DNA from: Nitrosomonas sp. JL21
GTDB taxonomy: Bacteria; Pseudomonadota; Gammaproteobacteria; Burkholderiales; Nitrosomonadaceae
DNA: 64,000 nt
Reading direction: 5' to 3'
NCBI RefSeq assembly: GCF_009833095.1
Contig: NZ_QRCB01000024.1
Coordinates: 1-64,000 of the forward strand
In this document: in pieces, positions 27,869-37,535 of the stretch
How the letters are laid out: each line of letters opens with the position of its first letter
Position numbering within the stretch: the first letter of the stretch is position 1
The notes under the pieces: generated by a model
Database searches by the model: none
Seen by the model: only the letters and a program-made list of their open reading frames with translations
Told to the model about the DNA's origin: nothing
Program-made: the position numbers and the translations under genes

Positions 27869-28747
27869 TTAATGCGGAATGCGATTCTTTTGCCAGTTTT
27901 TAAAAGCCCACTGCCAAAAAGAAGCAATGGTTCCTTCGATAATCTCCGCTGGCGGTGCTTGGCCTAAGAACCTTACTGCATCCACTAATTGCTGCAATCC
28001 ATCCGAGACATCGATTGGAGCGGCATGGGTTTGTTTACTGAGCTTTTCTCCTCTTTCATTCGTCACGATCGGTAAATGCATGTACTGAGGCGTGGGGTAT
28101 CCGAGCAATTGTTGCAAATAGATTTGCCGTGGCGTCGAAGAAAGTAAATCTGCGCCTCGCACCACATGCGTAATGTGTTGCTGGGCATCATCGACAACCA
28201 CGGCCAATTGATAAGCAAATAGGCCATCCGAACGTCGCAGCACGAAATCGCCGACTTCGCGTTGCAAACGTTGGGAATGCAAACCTTCCAGCACATCCTT
28301 GAACTCAATGGCGTCATCATGAGTACGAATGCGAAGTGCATGTGCTTCAGAGGGAAAATATCGTGTATCACGGCAAGTTCCGGGATAAACGGGTCCCTGC
28401 AAACCCATAATGCTCGAATCAGAAATTTCTTTTCTTGAACACGTGCAAGGATAGATCAACTCCATACTTTGCAGCACATGTAGCGCATCTTGATAAAGAT
28501 GCGTGCGGTCACTTTGATGAACGATTTCCCCATCCCACTCCATACCCAGCCGCTCTAACGTTTTCAAAATCTCCGTTGCCGCTCCAGGCACCTCACGTTG
28601 CCGGTCGAGATCCTCAATTCTGACCAGCCATTCACCTCGATTGGATTTGGCATCCAAATAACTGCCTACGGCAGCGACCAATGATCCAAAATGTAACGGC
28701 CCAGTTGGCGAGGGCGCAAATCGGCCGCGATAGTTCATTGTTTTCAT
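27869..28747 (-). CDS. gluQ: Glutamyl-Q tRNA(Asp) synthetase
   Basis: 292 residues: a glutamyl-tRNA synthetase catalytic core without the anticodon-binding half, the hallmark of GluQRS. Signature HFGS in GRFAPSPTGPLHFGSLVAA (residues about 7-25), zinc-ligand-like Cys pair CTCSRKE, and KLSKQ for KMSKS. It attaches glutamate to queuosine in the anticodon of tRNA-Asp. A second ATG three codons in is possible. It is divergent from mpl and about 90 bases upstream of the NDH-2-like gene. Confidence 0.93.
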   Translation of the reverse strand: MKTMNYRGRFAPSPTGPLHFGSLVAAVGSYLDAKSNRGEWLVRIEDLDRQREVPGAATEILKTLERLGMEWDGEIVHQSDRTHLYQDALHVLQSMELIYPCTCSRKEISDSSIMGLQGPVYPGTCRDTRYFPSEAHALRIRTHDDAIEFKDVLEGLHSQRLQREVGDFVLRRSDGLFAYQLAVVVDDAQQHITHVVRGADLLSSTPRQIYLQQLLGYPTPQYMHLPIVTNERGEKLSKQTHAAPIDVSDGLQQLVDAVRFLGQAPPAEIIEGTIASFWQWAFKNWQKNRIPH

Positions 28748-28934
28748 TGGACTCTATTTATATTTTCCTGAAAATTGAATTACAATAGTTGGCAAGATTA
28801 GCCTATGGTACCAACCACCATCAACGAAAATCCGTGATCACCTTACATATGGCCTGATTCAATCGACTATAATTCTAAATGAATACGCTGCTGACTTTGT
28901 CGGCAGCCAATAATGATGGCTTTTTGGGACAATA

Positions 28935-30320
28935 ATGCATATACACATCCTCGGAATTTGTGGCACCTTTATGGGCGGTATCGCAGTGTTAGCGCGGGAA
29001 TTCGGGCACCGGGTGACAGGGTGCGATCATGGCGTTTATCCTCCCATGAGCATACAACTTGAGTCCCAGGGAATTGAATTGATCTCCGGCTATTCGCCTG
29101 AGCAGGTCAAACTTCAACCCGATCTATTCGTCATCGGTAATGTCGTTGCACGAGGCAATCCGCTAATGGAGGAAATCCTCAATCAGAATCTGCCCTATAT
29201 CTCGGGCCCTCAGTGGCTTTCCGAGAATATCTTAAGGAACCGCTGGGTTCTTGCTGTAGCCGGTACTCACGGCAAGACGACGACGAGCTCGATGCTGGCA
29301 TGGATTCTAGAGTATGCAGGATTATATCCGGGGTTTTTAATTGGCGGCATTCCTGAAAATTTCGGTGTCTCTGCACGAATTGGTAGGGTTCCAACAGCAC
29401 AACAAGACTCGGAGACCGATGAGACTTCTCCCTTTTTTGTGATTGAAGCGGATGAATATGACACGGCTTTTTTTGATAAGCGCTCAAAATTTGTTTACTA
29501 TCATCCCAGAACAGTCATTTTAAATAACCTCGAGTTTGATCATGCGGATATCTTTCCTGATCTCTCAGCCATTGAGCGTCAATTTCATCATCTGATCCGC
29601 ACGATTCCCAATAATGGCTTGGTCATCCAGAATGCCATGGATAACAACTTAGAGCGCGTACTGCAGCAGGGTTGCTGGACGCCCATCGAAAAATTCGCAA
29701 CAAACGAGGGATGGCATTCCGTCGCGCGAGCCGATCATGACATTGATATTTTCTTCAAAGATCACCACGAAGGTTGCTTACGATGGGATTTGATGGGCGA
29801 GCATAATCGCATGAATGCTCTGGCCGCGCTGAGTGCTGCCCGGCATGCAGGGGTGCCTGCCCAAGTTGGCATTGAAGCACTCATGCAATTCAAAAATGTC
29901 AAGCGCCGTATGGAAAAACGCGGCGTCATCGACGGCATTACTGTTTATGATGATTTTGCTCATCATCCGACCGCAATTGAGGTAACGTTGCAGGGGTTAC
30001 GTGCTCATGTCGGAAAACAGAACATTATTGCTGTCCTCGAACCTCGCTCAAATACGATGAAATTGGGAGTATGGCAGCATCATCTTGCTGATAGCCTGGC
30101 CGAGGCGGATGATGTGTTTTGCTTCAGCCGCGATGCTCAATGGGCAAAGGATGCGCTTCAGGAACTCGGCACTAAAGCAATCTGTCATGATCAATTGGAT
30201 ATATTGATTCAAGATATCTCTAAAGCCTCCCAAGCGGGTAGTCATATTGTCATCATGAGCAACGGTAGCTTCGAAGGGATACACGAAAAGCTGTTGTCAA
30301 TTTTACAGAATCGCCAATGA
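28935..30320 (+). CDS. mpl: UDP-MurNAc:L-alanyl-gamma-D-glutamyl-meso-diaminopimelate ligase
   Basis: 461 residues, typical for Mpl. It opens with MHIHILGICGTFMGGIAVLA, has the Mur-ligase ATP loop VAGTHGKTTTSSML (about 113-126), the acidic site FVIEADEYDTAFFDKRSKF, LNNLEFDHADIF, and the late motif YDDFAHHPTAIEVTL. It rejoins recycled murein tripeptide to UDP-MurNAc in the cytosol, bypassing MurC, MurD and MurE. It is convergent with apt, which ends 30 bases later. Confidence 0.96.
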   Translation: MHIHILGICGTFMGGIAVLAREFGHRVTGCDHGVYPPMSIQLESQGIELISGYSPEQVKLQPDLFVIGNVVARGNPLMEEILNQNLPYISGPQWLSENILRNRWVLAVAGTHGKTTTSSMLAWILEYAGLYPGFLIGGIPENFGVSARIGRVPTAQQDSETDETSPFFVIEADEYDTAFFDKRSKFVYYHPRTVILNNLEFDHADIFPDLSAIERQFHHLIRTIPNNGLVIQNAMDNNLERVLQQGCWTPIEKFATNEGWHSVARADHDIDIFFKDHHEGCLRWDLMGEHNRMNALAALSAARHAGVPAQVGIEALMQFKNVKRRMEKRGVIDGITVYDDFAHHPTAIEVTLQGLRAHVGKQNIIAVLEPRSNTMKLGVWQHHLADSLAEADDVFCFSRDAQWAKDALQELGTKAICHDQLDILIQDISKASQAGSHIVIMSNGSFEGIHEKLLSILQNRQ

Positions 30321-30349
30321 ATACTGGATATTCAATTGCTTCCTAAAAT

Positions 30350-30877
30350 TCATCCGCCTTCAAACTCACATAACGAAAATACCGTGCATCCCAATTTCTC
30401 CAGACGCACCCTGCCTCCTATGTCTGGAAGATCAATGACAAAACAGCATTCCACTACCACTCCGCCCATCTCCCGTATCAGCATCACGGCAGCTTCTGCC
30501 GTTCCACCAGTCGCGATCAAATCATCCACAAGCAGTACCTGATCACCGGGTTGAATGGCATCGACATGAATCTCGATACGATCAGTGCCATATTCCAATT
30601 CATAATCTCTACCCACAGTTTCAGCCGGTAATTTATTTCGTTTGCGAATAGGTACAAAACCTTTACCTAACTGATAAGCAACCGGAGCGCCAATGATAAA
30701 GCCACGTGATTCAATCCCGATAACCTTGTTGATGTCAACGTTCTGGTAACGCTTGGAGATTTCCTGAATGGTCGTTCTTAAACCGATAGGATCTTTTAAT
30801 AATGTGGTGATGTCACGAAACATAATCCCTGGATGAGGATAATGAGCAATCGTGCGAATGTGAGATTTAATCGACAT
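30350..30877 (-). CDS. apt: Adenine phosphoribosyltransferase
   Basis: 175 residues from the ATG at 30877; a TTG three codons upstream is possible. PRPP-binding motif [17 protein letters not shown] near residues 120-136 and the flexible loop with [20 protein letters not shown]. It salvages adenine to AMP in the cytosol. The start has no clear ribosome binding site. The nirK terminator lies just upstream of it. Confidence 0.95.
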   Translation of the reverse strand: MSIKSHIRTIAHYPHPGIMFRDITTLLKDPIGLRTTIQEISKRYQNVDINKVIGIESRGFIIGAPVAYQLGKGFVPIRKRNKLPAETVGRDYELEYGTDRIEIHVDAIQPGDQVLLVDDLIATGGTAEAAVMLIREMGGVVVECCFVIDLPDIGGRVRLEKLGCTVFSLCEFEGG

Positions 30878-30908
30878 ATAATACAAACCATTTTATTCTG
30901 ATCAATAA

Positions 30909-30942
30909 AAAAAGCCTCAACCTGAACAGGTTGAGGCTTTTT
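30909..30942 (-). terminator. Rho-independent terminator of nirK
   Basis: A 15-base stem, including AAAAAGCCTCAACCT (30909-30923) and AGGTTGAGGCTTTTT (30928-30942), encloses a GAAC loop, 32 bases after the nirK stop. The T-run lies on either strand, so it may also stop plus-strand read-through. Confidence 0.92.
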
Positions 30943-30973
30943 GAATAATTGCGATAGTTACACTATCAACCGC

Positions 30974-32074
30974 TTAGTGATCCATTGCAGCTTTTGCGTC
31001 AAAGCTTTTCGGTGCTTTAACTTGGGTCATGAGATCGTCGTCCCATTTACCTTCGACATTCATATGAAGAGCCGCACCCAGTAATACAGCTTCAATCAGG
31101 TTATGACTGAGGTATACGTATAAACCAGGTTGTTTGAATTCATACGCTGCAGCAACGGCACCACCTGCTGCAATAAACCAGGTTTCTTGGTTGGTCAGAG
31201 GAGTATCGTTGAACGAGCCTTCTGCCCAGAACAGATCAGCATGGCCACCGATCAGGTGCGGATAGGATGGGCGGTTTGATTGTGAATGAATGAACAATAC
31301 TTTTTCGCCTACTTTAGCTTTCAGAGCATTGTCTCCGGTAATCGCGCCAACGGCACCATTGAATACTACGTGTGAAGGAATAAGCCCTTTGGCCGTTTCC
31401 AGCATGTCGGCCATACCTTCAGCTGGTGAACCGTATGTTTTGAATTTGCCGCTAGCATCTTTTGGCAGATAGAAATCTTGTTCACCGATGTAAAATGCTT
31501 TGTCGTATTTATAAGGTTTACCTTTGGCATCTTTCAGACCATCTTTAGGTAATACCATAACTGCGCCATTCATGCCTGAAATCACATGGAATGGAATCAT
31601 CGTTCCACCAGGTGCGCAGTGATAAACGAAAACGCCCGGTTTAACAGCTTTCCAGCGCAATACCACATCTTCCCCAGGTTGAACCAATGTTAAGCCTGCA
31701 CCACCCAATGCGCCGGTAGCAGCGTGGAAGTCCACGTTATGCGCTAAAGTGCTGCTTTTTGGATTAGATAAGGTCAATTCAACATAGTCACCTTCATGAA
31801 CTACGATGAGCGGGCCAGGAATACTACCGTTGAAAGTCAAGCCCCATACTTTTGCACCAGGAGCTACTTCCATTAATTTTTCTTGAGTTTCCATACGGAC
31901 TTCAACAATTTTTGGTCCTTTAGAAACTTGATCGTGTACAGGTACATTTGGTGGAGCCACCAGTTCCTGCTTCACACGAGGTAATTTAGAAATGTCAGTT
32001 GCAGCAACAACAGCTTGTGTTGCGCCCAAACAGAGCAATCCTAATCCAACAACTGCCTGAACAGCTTTAATCAT
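30974..32074 (-). CDS. nirK: Copper-containing nitrite reductase, AniA/NirK type
   Basis: 366 residues from the ATG at 32074, which has GGAGG seven bases upstream, better than an ATG four codons earlier. Signal peptide residues 1-25 (VVAAT). Type 1 copper ligands: His112, Cys153, His163 and Met168 ([27 protein letters not shown]). Type 2 ligands His117 and His152 plus a His in YLSHNLIEA; catalytic Asp115 and a His in [10 protein letters not shown]. All sites look intact. It reduces nitrite to nitric oxide in the periplasm; in ammonia oxidisers it contributes to nitric oxide handling and nitrite tolerance. It stands alone here with its own promoter and terminator; the ncgABC genes that precede nirK in N. 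europaea are absent. Confidence 0.95.
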   Translation of the reverse strand: MIKAVQAVVGLGLLCLGATQAVVAATDISKLPRVKQELVAPPNVPVHDQVSKGPKIVEVRMETQEKLMEVAPGAKVWGLTFNGSIPGPLIVVHEGDYVELTLSNPKSSTLAHNVDFHAATGALGGAGLTLVQPGEDVVLRWKAVKPGVFVYHCAPGGTMIPFHVISGMNGAVMVLPKDGLKDAKGKPYKYDKAFYIGEQDFYLPKDASGKFKTYGSPAEGMADMLETAKGLIPSHVVFNGAVGAITGDNALKAKVGEKVLFIHSQSNRPSYPHLIGGHADLFWAEGSFNDTPLTNQETWFIAAGGAVAAAYEFKQPGLYVYLSHNLIEAVLLGAALHMNVEGKWDDDLMTQVKAPKSFDAKAAMDH

Positions 32075-32160
32075 ATCTCCCTCCATAAAAGATGAATTTT
32101 GCGCTTATTGTTGCGCCATTCTAATCTGCTGTGTAATCACCAAGACTACCTCAACATCGA

Positions 32161-32180
32161 CCCTTTCTTAGAGCAAAGGG
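32161..32180 (-). promoter_or_regulatory. Hairpin at the 5' end of the nirK transcript
   Basis: CCCTTT (32161-32166) pairs with AAAGGG (32175-32180) over an eight-base loop. It would lie at the very 5' end of the mRNA started by the proposed promoter, where such hairpins can slow decay. Confidence 0.35.
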
Positions 32181-32190
32181 CGGAACGGCG

Positions 32191-32219
32191 AATATACACT
32201 TTATGACCCAAGCTGTCTA
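32191..32219 (-). promoter_or_regulatory. Putative nirK promoter
   Basis: On the minus strand TAGACA (-35, 32214-32219) is 17 bases from TATATT (-10, 32191-32196), giving a leader of roughly 110 bases before nirK. A small inverted repeat, CTATT-GTT-AATAG (32217-32229), overlaps the -35 box and could be an operator. No NsrR- or FNR-like box was recognised. Confidence 0.5.
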
Positions 32220-32256
32220 TTGTTAATAGCCTATTATCATGATCATAGGAGGGTTA

Positions 32257-34230
32257 TTAACCTTGTATCAATTTGATCTCAGCGGCGGCTAAATTTTCTT
32301 GTGTTCCCTTGAGTACGAGTACGTCGCCGGTGACTAAGGTAGTGTCATCGGTCGGCAATAATCCGCGAATATTCCGCCTTCTCACTGCAGTCACTTCCAC
32401 AGCCAAACTGGCTAAGTTGATATCGCCCAAGGTTTTATTGACGGCAGCTGCTCCGGGAATCAACGTAATGGTCAGTAAACGCGGTAAGATTTTCTCGCTG
32501 CTGCTATCATCGATGGCATCCGTCGTTCCATGATAAAAACCTCTCAGCAAATTATAACGTTGCTCTCGAATTTCTCGGATACGCCGTAAAATTCGTCCGG
32601 TCGATATATCGACAAACATCAGCGCATGAGATGCGAGCATCAAGCTGCCTTCCAGGATCTCTGCGACGACCTCGGTTGCACCTGCTTCTTTCAATATATC
32701 GATATCGGAGTCATCATTCGCTCGCACTACCACCGACAGTTCCGGACGAAGATCCTGAACATGCCGAAGAATTTTTATGGCTGACACGGTATCGGCATAA
32801 CTTACCACCAAAACTTTTGCGCGCATCAGTCCTGCCGCAACCAGCACTTCGCGTCGGGCAGCATCCCCATACACGACGGATTCGCCGGCGCTGACCGCTT
32901 CTTGGATGCGCTTGGGATCCAGATCGAGCGCTATGAAGGGTATCGATTCTTGTTCCAGAATACGGGCAATGTTTTGACCACTTCGTCCATAGCCACAAAT
33001 GATGACGTGATTTTGTGTCGCCATCGTTTGTGCTGCAATCGAGGTTATTTGCATGGCGCGGTATATCCAGTCCGAGCTGTAAAAACGTTGAATCAATGGC
33101 TCGCTGTATTCAATGATGAAAGGCGCTACAAACATCGATAACACCATGGCCGCAAGCACGGGTTGCAGAATTGAATGCTCTATCAATCCTATGCCACTCG
33201 CCAGTGCCAACAGCACAAACCCAAATTCACCCGCTTGCGCCAGATTCATTCCAGTGCGAATTGCTGTGCTGGAATCTGTACCGAACAATCGTGACAATTC
33301 AGCAATTACAATTATTTTTGTTATCACAAGTCCGGTCAATATCATGAATACCCAAAGAAAATTTTCTATGACGACGCGCATGTCCAATAACATACCGATG
33401 GTCACAAAAAATAACCCCAGCAACACATCCCGGAAGGGTTTGATATCGTCTTCAACTTGGTAACGATATTCAGTCTCGGAAATCAACATGCCGGCGAGAA
33501 ATGCTCCCAACGCCAACGACAGGCCAGCCATCTCAGTCAACCACGCCAGACCTAAAGTGATCAACAATACATTCAGAACAAAGAGTTCCGAAGATCGTTG
33601 ATGAGCTACGACATGCAACCATGGACGCATGAGTTTCTGTCCAAAAAACAAGATGATGGCAAGTACAATGCATACCTTCACGACAGCCACTACAAAATCG
33701 CTGGTATCGCTATCGATTTCAGTCGCCAATGCTGGCACGATAATCAACAAAGGAATCACCATTAAATCCTGAAAAAGCAATACGCCAATGACTTGCCGTC
33801 CATGCAATGAGTTTAATTCCAAGCGTTCAGCCAGCATCTTTATCACAATTGCGGTGGAAGACATGGCCAAAGCCCCGCCCAATACAAAACCAACTCGCCA
33901 ATCGAGGCCCAGCATCCATGTAATGATCATCACCAGCAGAATACTGATGACGACCTGGGCAGTACCAAATCCAAATACCAGGCGTTTCATGGCAACCAAT
34001 TTGGGCAAGCTGAATTCCAGTCCTATGCTGAACATCAAGAAAACCACTCCGAATTCAGCCAGATGGCGCGTATCCTCCGAGTCTGCAATCCAGCCCAATG
34101 CGTGAGGACCAATGACGACGCCTGCCAGCAAGTACCCCAGCATGGGCGGCAATCGCAACAGACGAAACACAACGACCGCCAGCACAGCGGTCATCAACAG
34201 AATTAAGACAGGTTGTAATGGGTTACTCAT
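32257..34230 (-). CDS. Kef-type monovalent cation:proton antiporter with RCK domains
   Basis: 657 residues. Residues 1 to about 390 form a CPA2 antiporter domain with a dozen membrane segments (MLGYLLAGVVIGPHALG, FGVVFLMFSIGLEFS, LGAFLAGMLISET). Then a TrkA-N (RCK) nucleotide-binding domain near 410-530 (HVIICGYGRSGQNIARILEQ; DLDPKRIQEA) and a TrkA-C domain at the end (DTTLVTGDVLVLKGTQENL). This is the KefB/KefC or YbaL plan: potassium efflux coupled to proton entry, gated by the RCK part. KefB-type glutathione gating is possible and gshA starts next door on the other strand, but the sequence alone does not settle it. Confidence 0.9.
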   Translation of the reverse strand: MSNPLQPVLILLMTAVLAVVVFRLLRLPPMLGYLLAGVVIGPHALGWIADSEDTRHLAEFGVVFLMFSIGLEFSLPKLVAMKRLVFGFGTAQVVISILLVMIITWMLGLDWRVGFVLGGALAMSSTAIVIKMLAERLELNSLHGRQVIGVLLFQDLMVIPLLIIVPALATEIDSDTSDFVVAVVKVCIVLAIILFFGQKLMRPWLHVVAHQRSSELFVLNVLLITLGLAWLTEMAGLSLALGAFLAGMLISETEYRYQVEDDIKPFRDVLLGLFFVTIGMLLDMRVVIENFLWVFMILTGLVITKIIVIAELSRLFGTDSSTAIRTGMNLAQAGEFGFVLLALASGIGLIEHSILQPVLAAMVLSMFVAPFIIEYSEPLIQRFYSSDWIYRAMQITSIAAQTMATQNHVIICGYGRSGQNIARILEQESIPFIALDLDPKRIQEAVSAGESVVYGDAARREVLVAAGLMRAKVLVVSYADTVSAIKILRHVQDLRPELSVVVRANDDSDIDILKEAGATEVVAEILEGSLMLASHALMFVDISTGRILRRIREIREQRYNLLRGFYHGTTDAIDDSSSEKILPRLLTITLIPGAAAVNKTLGDINLASLAVEVTAVRRRNIRGLLPTDDTTLVTGDVLVLKGTQENLAAAEIKLIQG

Positions 34231-34352
34231 GAATCAACAACAAAAAATTGCTCACAATGAATTCAATCGCAACGATACTTGAGGATGGCTTGAATCACAA
34301 TCGATGCGGCACATAATGGTATAATCGCGGTGACTTATTACTTGATAATTAA

Positions 34353-35660
34353 ATGCCAGTACCTCATCTCTCAACCGCATTGCGCGGCCCCATTCTTGAT
34401 TTAGAAAATCGTATCATCACCGCCATGCCCTCCATCGAACATTGGCTGAGAAGCAAATGGCGCGAACATACCGTACCTTTTTATTGCTCGGTTGATTTAC
34501 GCAATAGCGGGTTCAAATTGGCTCCCGTCGATACTAATCTGTTTCCGGGCGGATTCAACAATCTGAATCCCGAATTCATGCCACTGTGCGTCCAGGCCAT
34601 GATGAATGCGATCGAGAAAATCTGTCCCGATACGCAAAGCGTGTTGTTGGTTCCAGAAAATCATACCCGCAACACCTTTTATCTGCAGAACATCGCGACG
34701 CTGCAAAGTATCATGCAACAGGCCGGACTCAATGTCCGCATAGGTTCGTTATTGCCTGAAATTACGGCAGCCACTACCATTGATCTTCCCGATGGCCAAG
34801 CAATTACGCTTGAACCGTTGATACGCAAAAACAATCAGTTGGGCGTCAAAAACTTTGAACCATGCGCAGTCATTCTTAACAATGATCTATCCACGGGAAT
34901 TCCGGATATCCTGCAAAACTTGAGTCAGGCCATCATTCCACCCTTGCATGCGGGATGGGCGACACGCCGAAAATCCGTTCATTTTTCCGCTTATGATCAA
35001 GTTGCACAGGAATTTGCGGAATTGATAGGAATCGATCCTTGGTTGATCAATCCGCGTTTTACCTCATGTGGAGAAATCAATTTCCGCGAAAAACAAGGTG
35101 AGGATTGCGTCGCCAGCGCTGTCAACCGCATCATTGCAGTCATTCAGAAAAAATATCAGGAATACGGCGTCAAAGAAGACCCTTTTGTGATCGTCAAGGC
35201 CGATTCGGGTACCTATGGCATGGGTATCATGACTGTCAAGGATGGCGCTGATATCTATAAGCTCAATCGCAAACAGCGCAACAAAATGGCTGTAGTCAAG
35301 GAAGGCATGCAAGTATCCAATGTGCTGGTGCAAGAAGGCGTTTACACGTTTGAGAATATCAATCAGGCTGTCGCCGAACCTGTCATCTACATGATAGACC
35401 GGTACGTTGTCGGCGGGTTTTACCGGGTGCATACCGGCCGCGGCATCGATGAGAATCTCAATGCCCCGGGTATGCATTTTGTGCCGCTCGCGTTCGAAGC
35501 CTCTTGTCTGCTGCCAAAAAATTCGGCGCAAACGCATTCGATTCCTAACCGCTTTTATGCGTATGGTGTGGTCGCGCGTTTAGCGTTATTGGCTGCAGCA
35601 CTGGAACTGGAGCAGGAGCAAGCCGGACTGAATACCCCTGCCCCACTCCCAGCGGATTGA
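34353..35660 (+). CDS. gshA: Glutamate-cysteine ligase, proteobacterial type
   Basis: 435 residues. It matches, from memory, the glutamate-cysteine ligase family first described in Acidithiobacillus ferrooxidans and found in many betaproteobacteria (TIGR02049), distinct from the E. coli enzyme. Recognisable parts are VPHLSTALRGPILDLE at the start, DTNLFPGGFNNLNPEFMPLC, VKADSGTYGMGIMTV and YRVHTGRGIDENLNAPG. It makes gamma-glutamylcysteine from glutamate, cysteine and ATP. gshB begins one base after its stop, so the two are surely one transcript. Confidence 0.93.
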   Translation: MPVPHLSTALRGPILDLENRIITAMPSIEHWLRSKWREHTVPFYCSVDLRNSGFKLAPVDTNLFPGGFNNLNPEFMPLCVQAMMNAIEKICPDTQSVLLVPENHTRNTFYLQNIATLQSIMQQAGLNVRIGSLLPEITAATTIDLPDGQAITLEPLIRKNNQLGVKNFEPCAVILNNDLSTGIPDILQNLSQAIIPPLHAGWATRRKSVHFSAYDQVAQEFAELIGIDPWLINPRFTSCGEINFREKQGEDCVASAVNRIIAVIQKKYQEYGVKEDPFVIVKADSGTYGMGIMTVKDGADIYKLNRKQRNKMAVVKEGMQVSNVLVQEGVYTFENINQAVAEPVIYMIDRYVVGGFYRVHTGRGIDENLNAPGMHFVPLAFEASCLLPKNSAQTHSIPNRFYAYGVVARLALLAAALELEQEQAGLNTPAPLPAD

Positions 35661-35661
35661 C

Positions 35662-36648
35662 ATGAAGCTTGCGTTCATCATTGATCAACTCGACTCGATC
35701 AAGACAGCGAAAGATTCCAGCTTCGCAATGATGTGCGAAGCAAACACCCGAAATCATCAGATCTACGTACTGTACCAGCATGATATCTTTCTGCTCGATC
35801 ATAGGGTCGCTGGGCATGCACGCGCTTTGACCCTTAAGGATGCGCCTCATCGGGATAGTCACTGGTATTCAATTAGCGACGTTGAAACAGTACCACTCAA
35901 TCGGTTTGATGCCGTACTCATGCGCAAGGATCCGCCGTTCGATCTGGAATATGTCTATAGTACCTATTTGCTGGAACTGGCTGAGAATCAAGGTGCGTGG
36001 GTCATCAATGATCCAAGCGCGATCCGCGATCATAATGAAAAACTGGCGATTACCCAATTTCCACAATGGATAGCTCCAACCTTGGTTACCAGCCAAGGAC
36101 CGTTGATCCATGACTTCCTGGACATGCATCTCGATATCATTCTAAAACCATTGGATGGCATGGGAGGAGCCAGCGTGTTTCGGGTGCATCGTACCGATCA
36201 CAATCTCAATGTCATTCTCGAAACACTCACTCATTATGGAACCCGAACTATCATGGCTCAACGATTCATTCCAGAAATCGTTCAGGGAGATAAACGCATT
36301 CTGTTGATCGATGGCAAAGCTGTGCCTTTTGCATTGGCGCGTGTTCCAAAACCGGGAGAAACTCGGGGCAATCTCGCTGCCGGAGGAATCGCTCAAGCGC
36401 AAACCTTGAGCACACGTGACCTGGAAATTGCAGAATCCATCGGACCAGAATTGACGCAGCGGGGTCTGATGTTAGTGGGATTGGATGTCATCGGTGACTA
36501 TCTGACAGAAATTAACGTGACCAGTCCAACAGGCATGCAGGAAATTACCCGAGAAACGGGCTTTAATGTTGCCGGGATGATGCTGGATGCGATCGAGGCG
36601 AGTCGATCAGATCGAAAAATTCACTTTCAGGCGCATAATAAGATGTAG
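35662..36648 (+). CDS. gshB: Glutathione synthetase
   Basis: 328 residues, usual length. MKLAFIIDQLDSIKTAKDSS opens the family's N-terminal domain; RKDPPFDLEYVYSTYLLE, ILKPLDGMGGASVFRV and the late metal-binding GLDVIGDYLTEINVTSPTG are the ATP-grasp signatures. It adds glycine to gamma-glutamylcysteine. It directly follows gshA, and a strong bidirectional terminator follows it. Confidence 0.97.
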   Translation: MKLAFIIDQLDSIKTAKDSSFAMMCEANTRNHQIYVLYQHDIFLLDHRVAGHARALTLKDAPHRDSHWYSISDVETVPLNRFDAVLMRKDPPFDLEYVYSTYLLELAENQGAWVINDPSAIRDHNEKLAITQFPQWIAPTLVTSQGPLIHDFLDMHLDIILKPLDGMGGASVFRVHRTDHNLNVILETLTHYGTRTIMAQRFIPEIVQGDKRILLIDGKAVPFALARVPKPGETRGNLAAGGIAQAQTLSTRDLEIAESIGPELTQRGLMLVGLDVIGDYLTEINVTSPTGMQEITRETGFNVAGMMLDAIEASRSDRKIHFQAHNKM

Positions 36649-36665
36649 TACAGACAATGTCAGCA

Positions 36666-36715
36666 AAACTCAGCGGACCGGAATGAAATTAATTTTTCAC
36701 AGCCGCTGAGTTTTA
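36666..36715. terminator. Bidirectional terminator between gshB and the CADD-like gene
   Basis: A 12-base perfect stem (AAAACTCAGCGG at 36666-36677, CCGCTGAGTTTT at 36704-36715) with a 26-base loop lies between two converging genes. The A-run on one side and T-run on the other suit termination in both directions. Confidence 0.8.
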
Positions 36716-36745
36716 TTACATTTCTAAACTGATTCGAATTACAAA

Positions 36746-37483
36746 TTAATGTACGGTTGCAGCTTCTTTCTGCTCGCAGATCAAATTAGCGCAGTAGGTT
36801 TCATGAATACCATCCAAGAAACCCCATAGCGCGTCGCAGGCTTCCTGAGTCGCCGCGAGTACTTCAGCCTGTTTTTCAGGCGTATCGGCAAAGCGTTCAA
36901 TAATCGACCACTCAGCTTGCGAATGATAAACATCGGCTTTTTCATGAACTGAGAAAAACTCATAATCTTGCGGATTTTTCATGCCATAGAATTTGGCCAA
37001 GCCATCGATTTTCACCGCAGCGATGTCGGGCACTTGCGATTCGAATGCATGCAATGCAGCCAACCCCGCATAAAATGGACGGTTCAAGCAAATATCGCGG
37101 AAGGTCGAAACGAGATGCTCAGTCGATGGCAATGCGGCTGCATTGGTTAAGCTTTTGTCATTGGCTCCCAATGCAAAGGCAAAATTTTTCCATAGCGCAG
37201 GATGGTTCTTGTCGCCATGTTCTTCATCGATCAGATTTCTCAGTACTTCCTGGCGCACGCTGATATCGCCACTATTGGTTTCCGAGTGCATATGCGGCGT
37301 ATTGAAGTGTACAGCGCTTAAATAAGTAGGCTCGGCCAATACATTATAAAAATATTGTTCAGCGTAATGACGCAATTGTTCTTTGGTCAATTTTCCTTCT
37401 GTCCAGGCAATGTAAAATGGGTGCTTGAGCAGATGCTTCTCGCCAATAATGGCAGTAATTTTTTGCTTGAGCATTGTTGTCAT
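36746..37483 (-). CDS. CADD-like di-metal oxygenase, probable p-aminobenzoate synthase
   Basis: 245 residues; AAGGAG five bases before the ATG supports the start. The sequence is a TenA/PqqC-like helical bundle of the CADD family (named after the Chlamydia death-domain-associating protein). Putative metal ligands: the Glu/His of DEEHGDKNH, the Glu of ALHAFESQVP, and His, Asp and His of VHEKADVYHSQ. Members of this family, including one from Nitrosomonas europaea, are reported to supply p-aminobenzoate for folate, in Chlamydia using a tyrosine of the protein itself; Tyr24 here may correspond. The gene lies 52 bases downstream of metE on the same strand, joining folate precursor synthesis to a folate-dependent enzyme. 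Confidence 0.88.
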   Translation of the reverse strand: MTTMLKQKITAIIGEKHLLKHPFYIAWTEGKLTKEQLRHYAEQYFYNVLAEPTYLSAVHFNTPHMHSETNSGDISVRQEVLRNLIDEEHGDKNHPALWKNFAFALGANDKSLTNAAALPSTEHLVSTFRDICLNRPFYAGLAALHAFESQVPDIAAVKIDGLAKFYGMKNPQDYEFFSVHEKADVYHSQAEWSIIERFADTPEKQAEVLAATQEACDALWGFLDGIHETYCANLICEQKEAATVH

Positions 37484-37535
37484 GATAACTCCTTAAAAAC
37501 CGTGATGGATAAGACGCCATATCATCGCTAATTAA

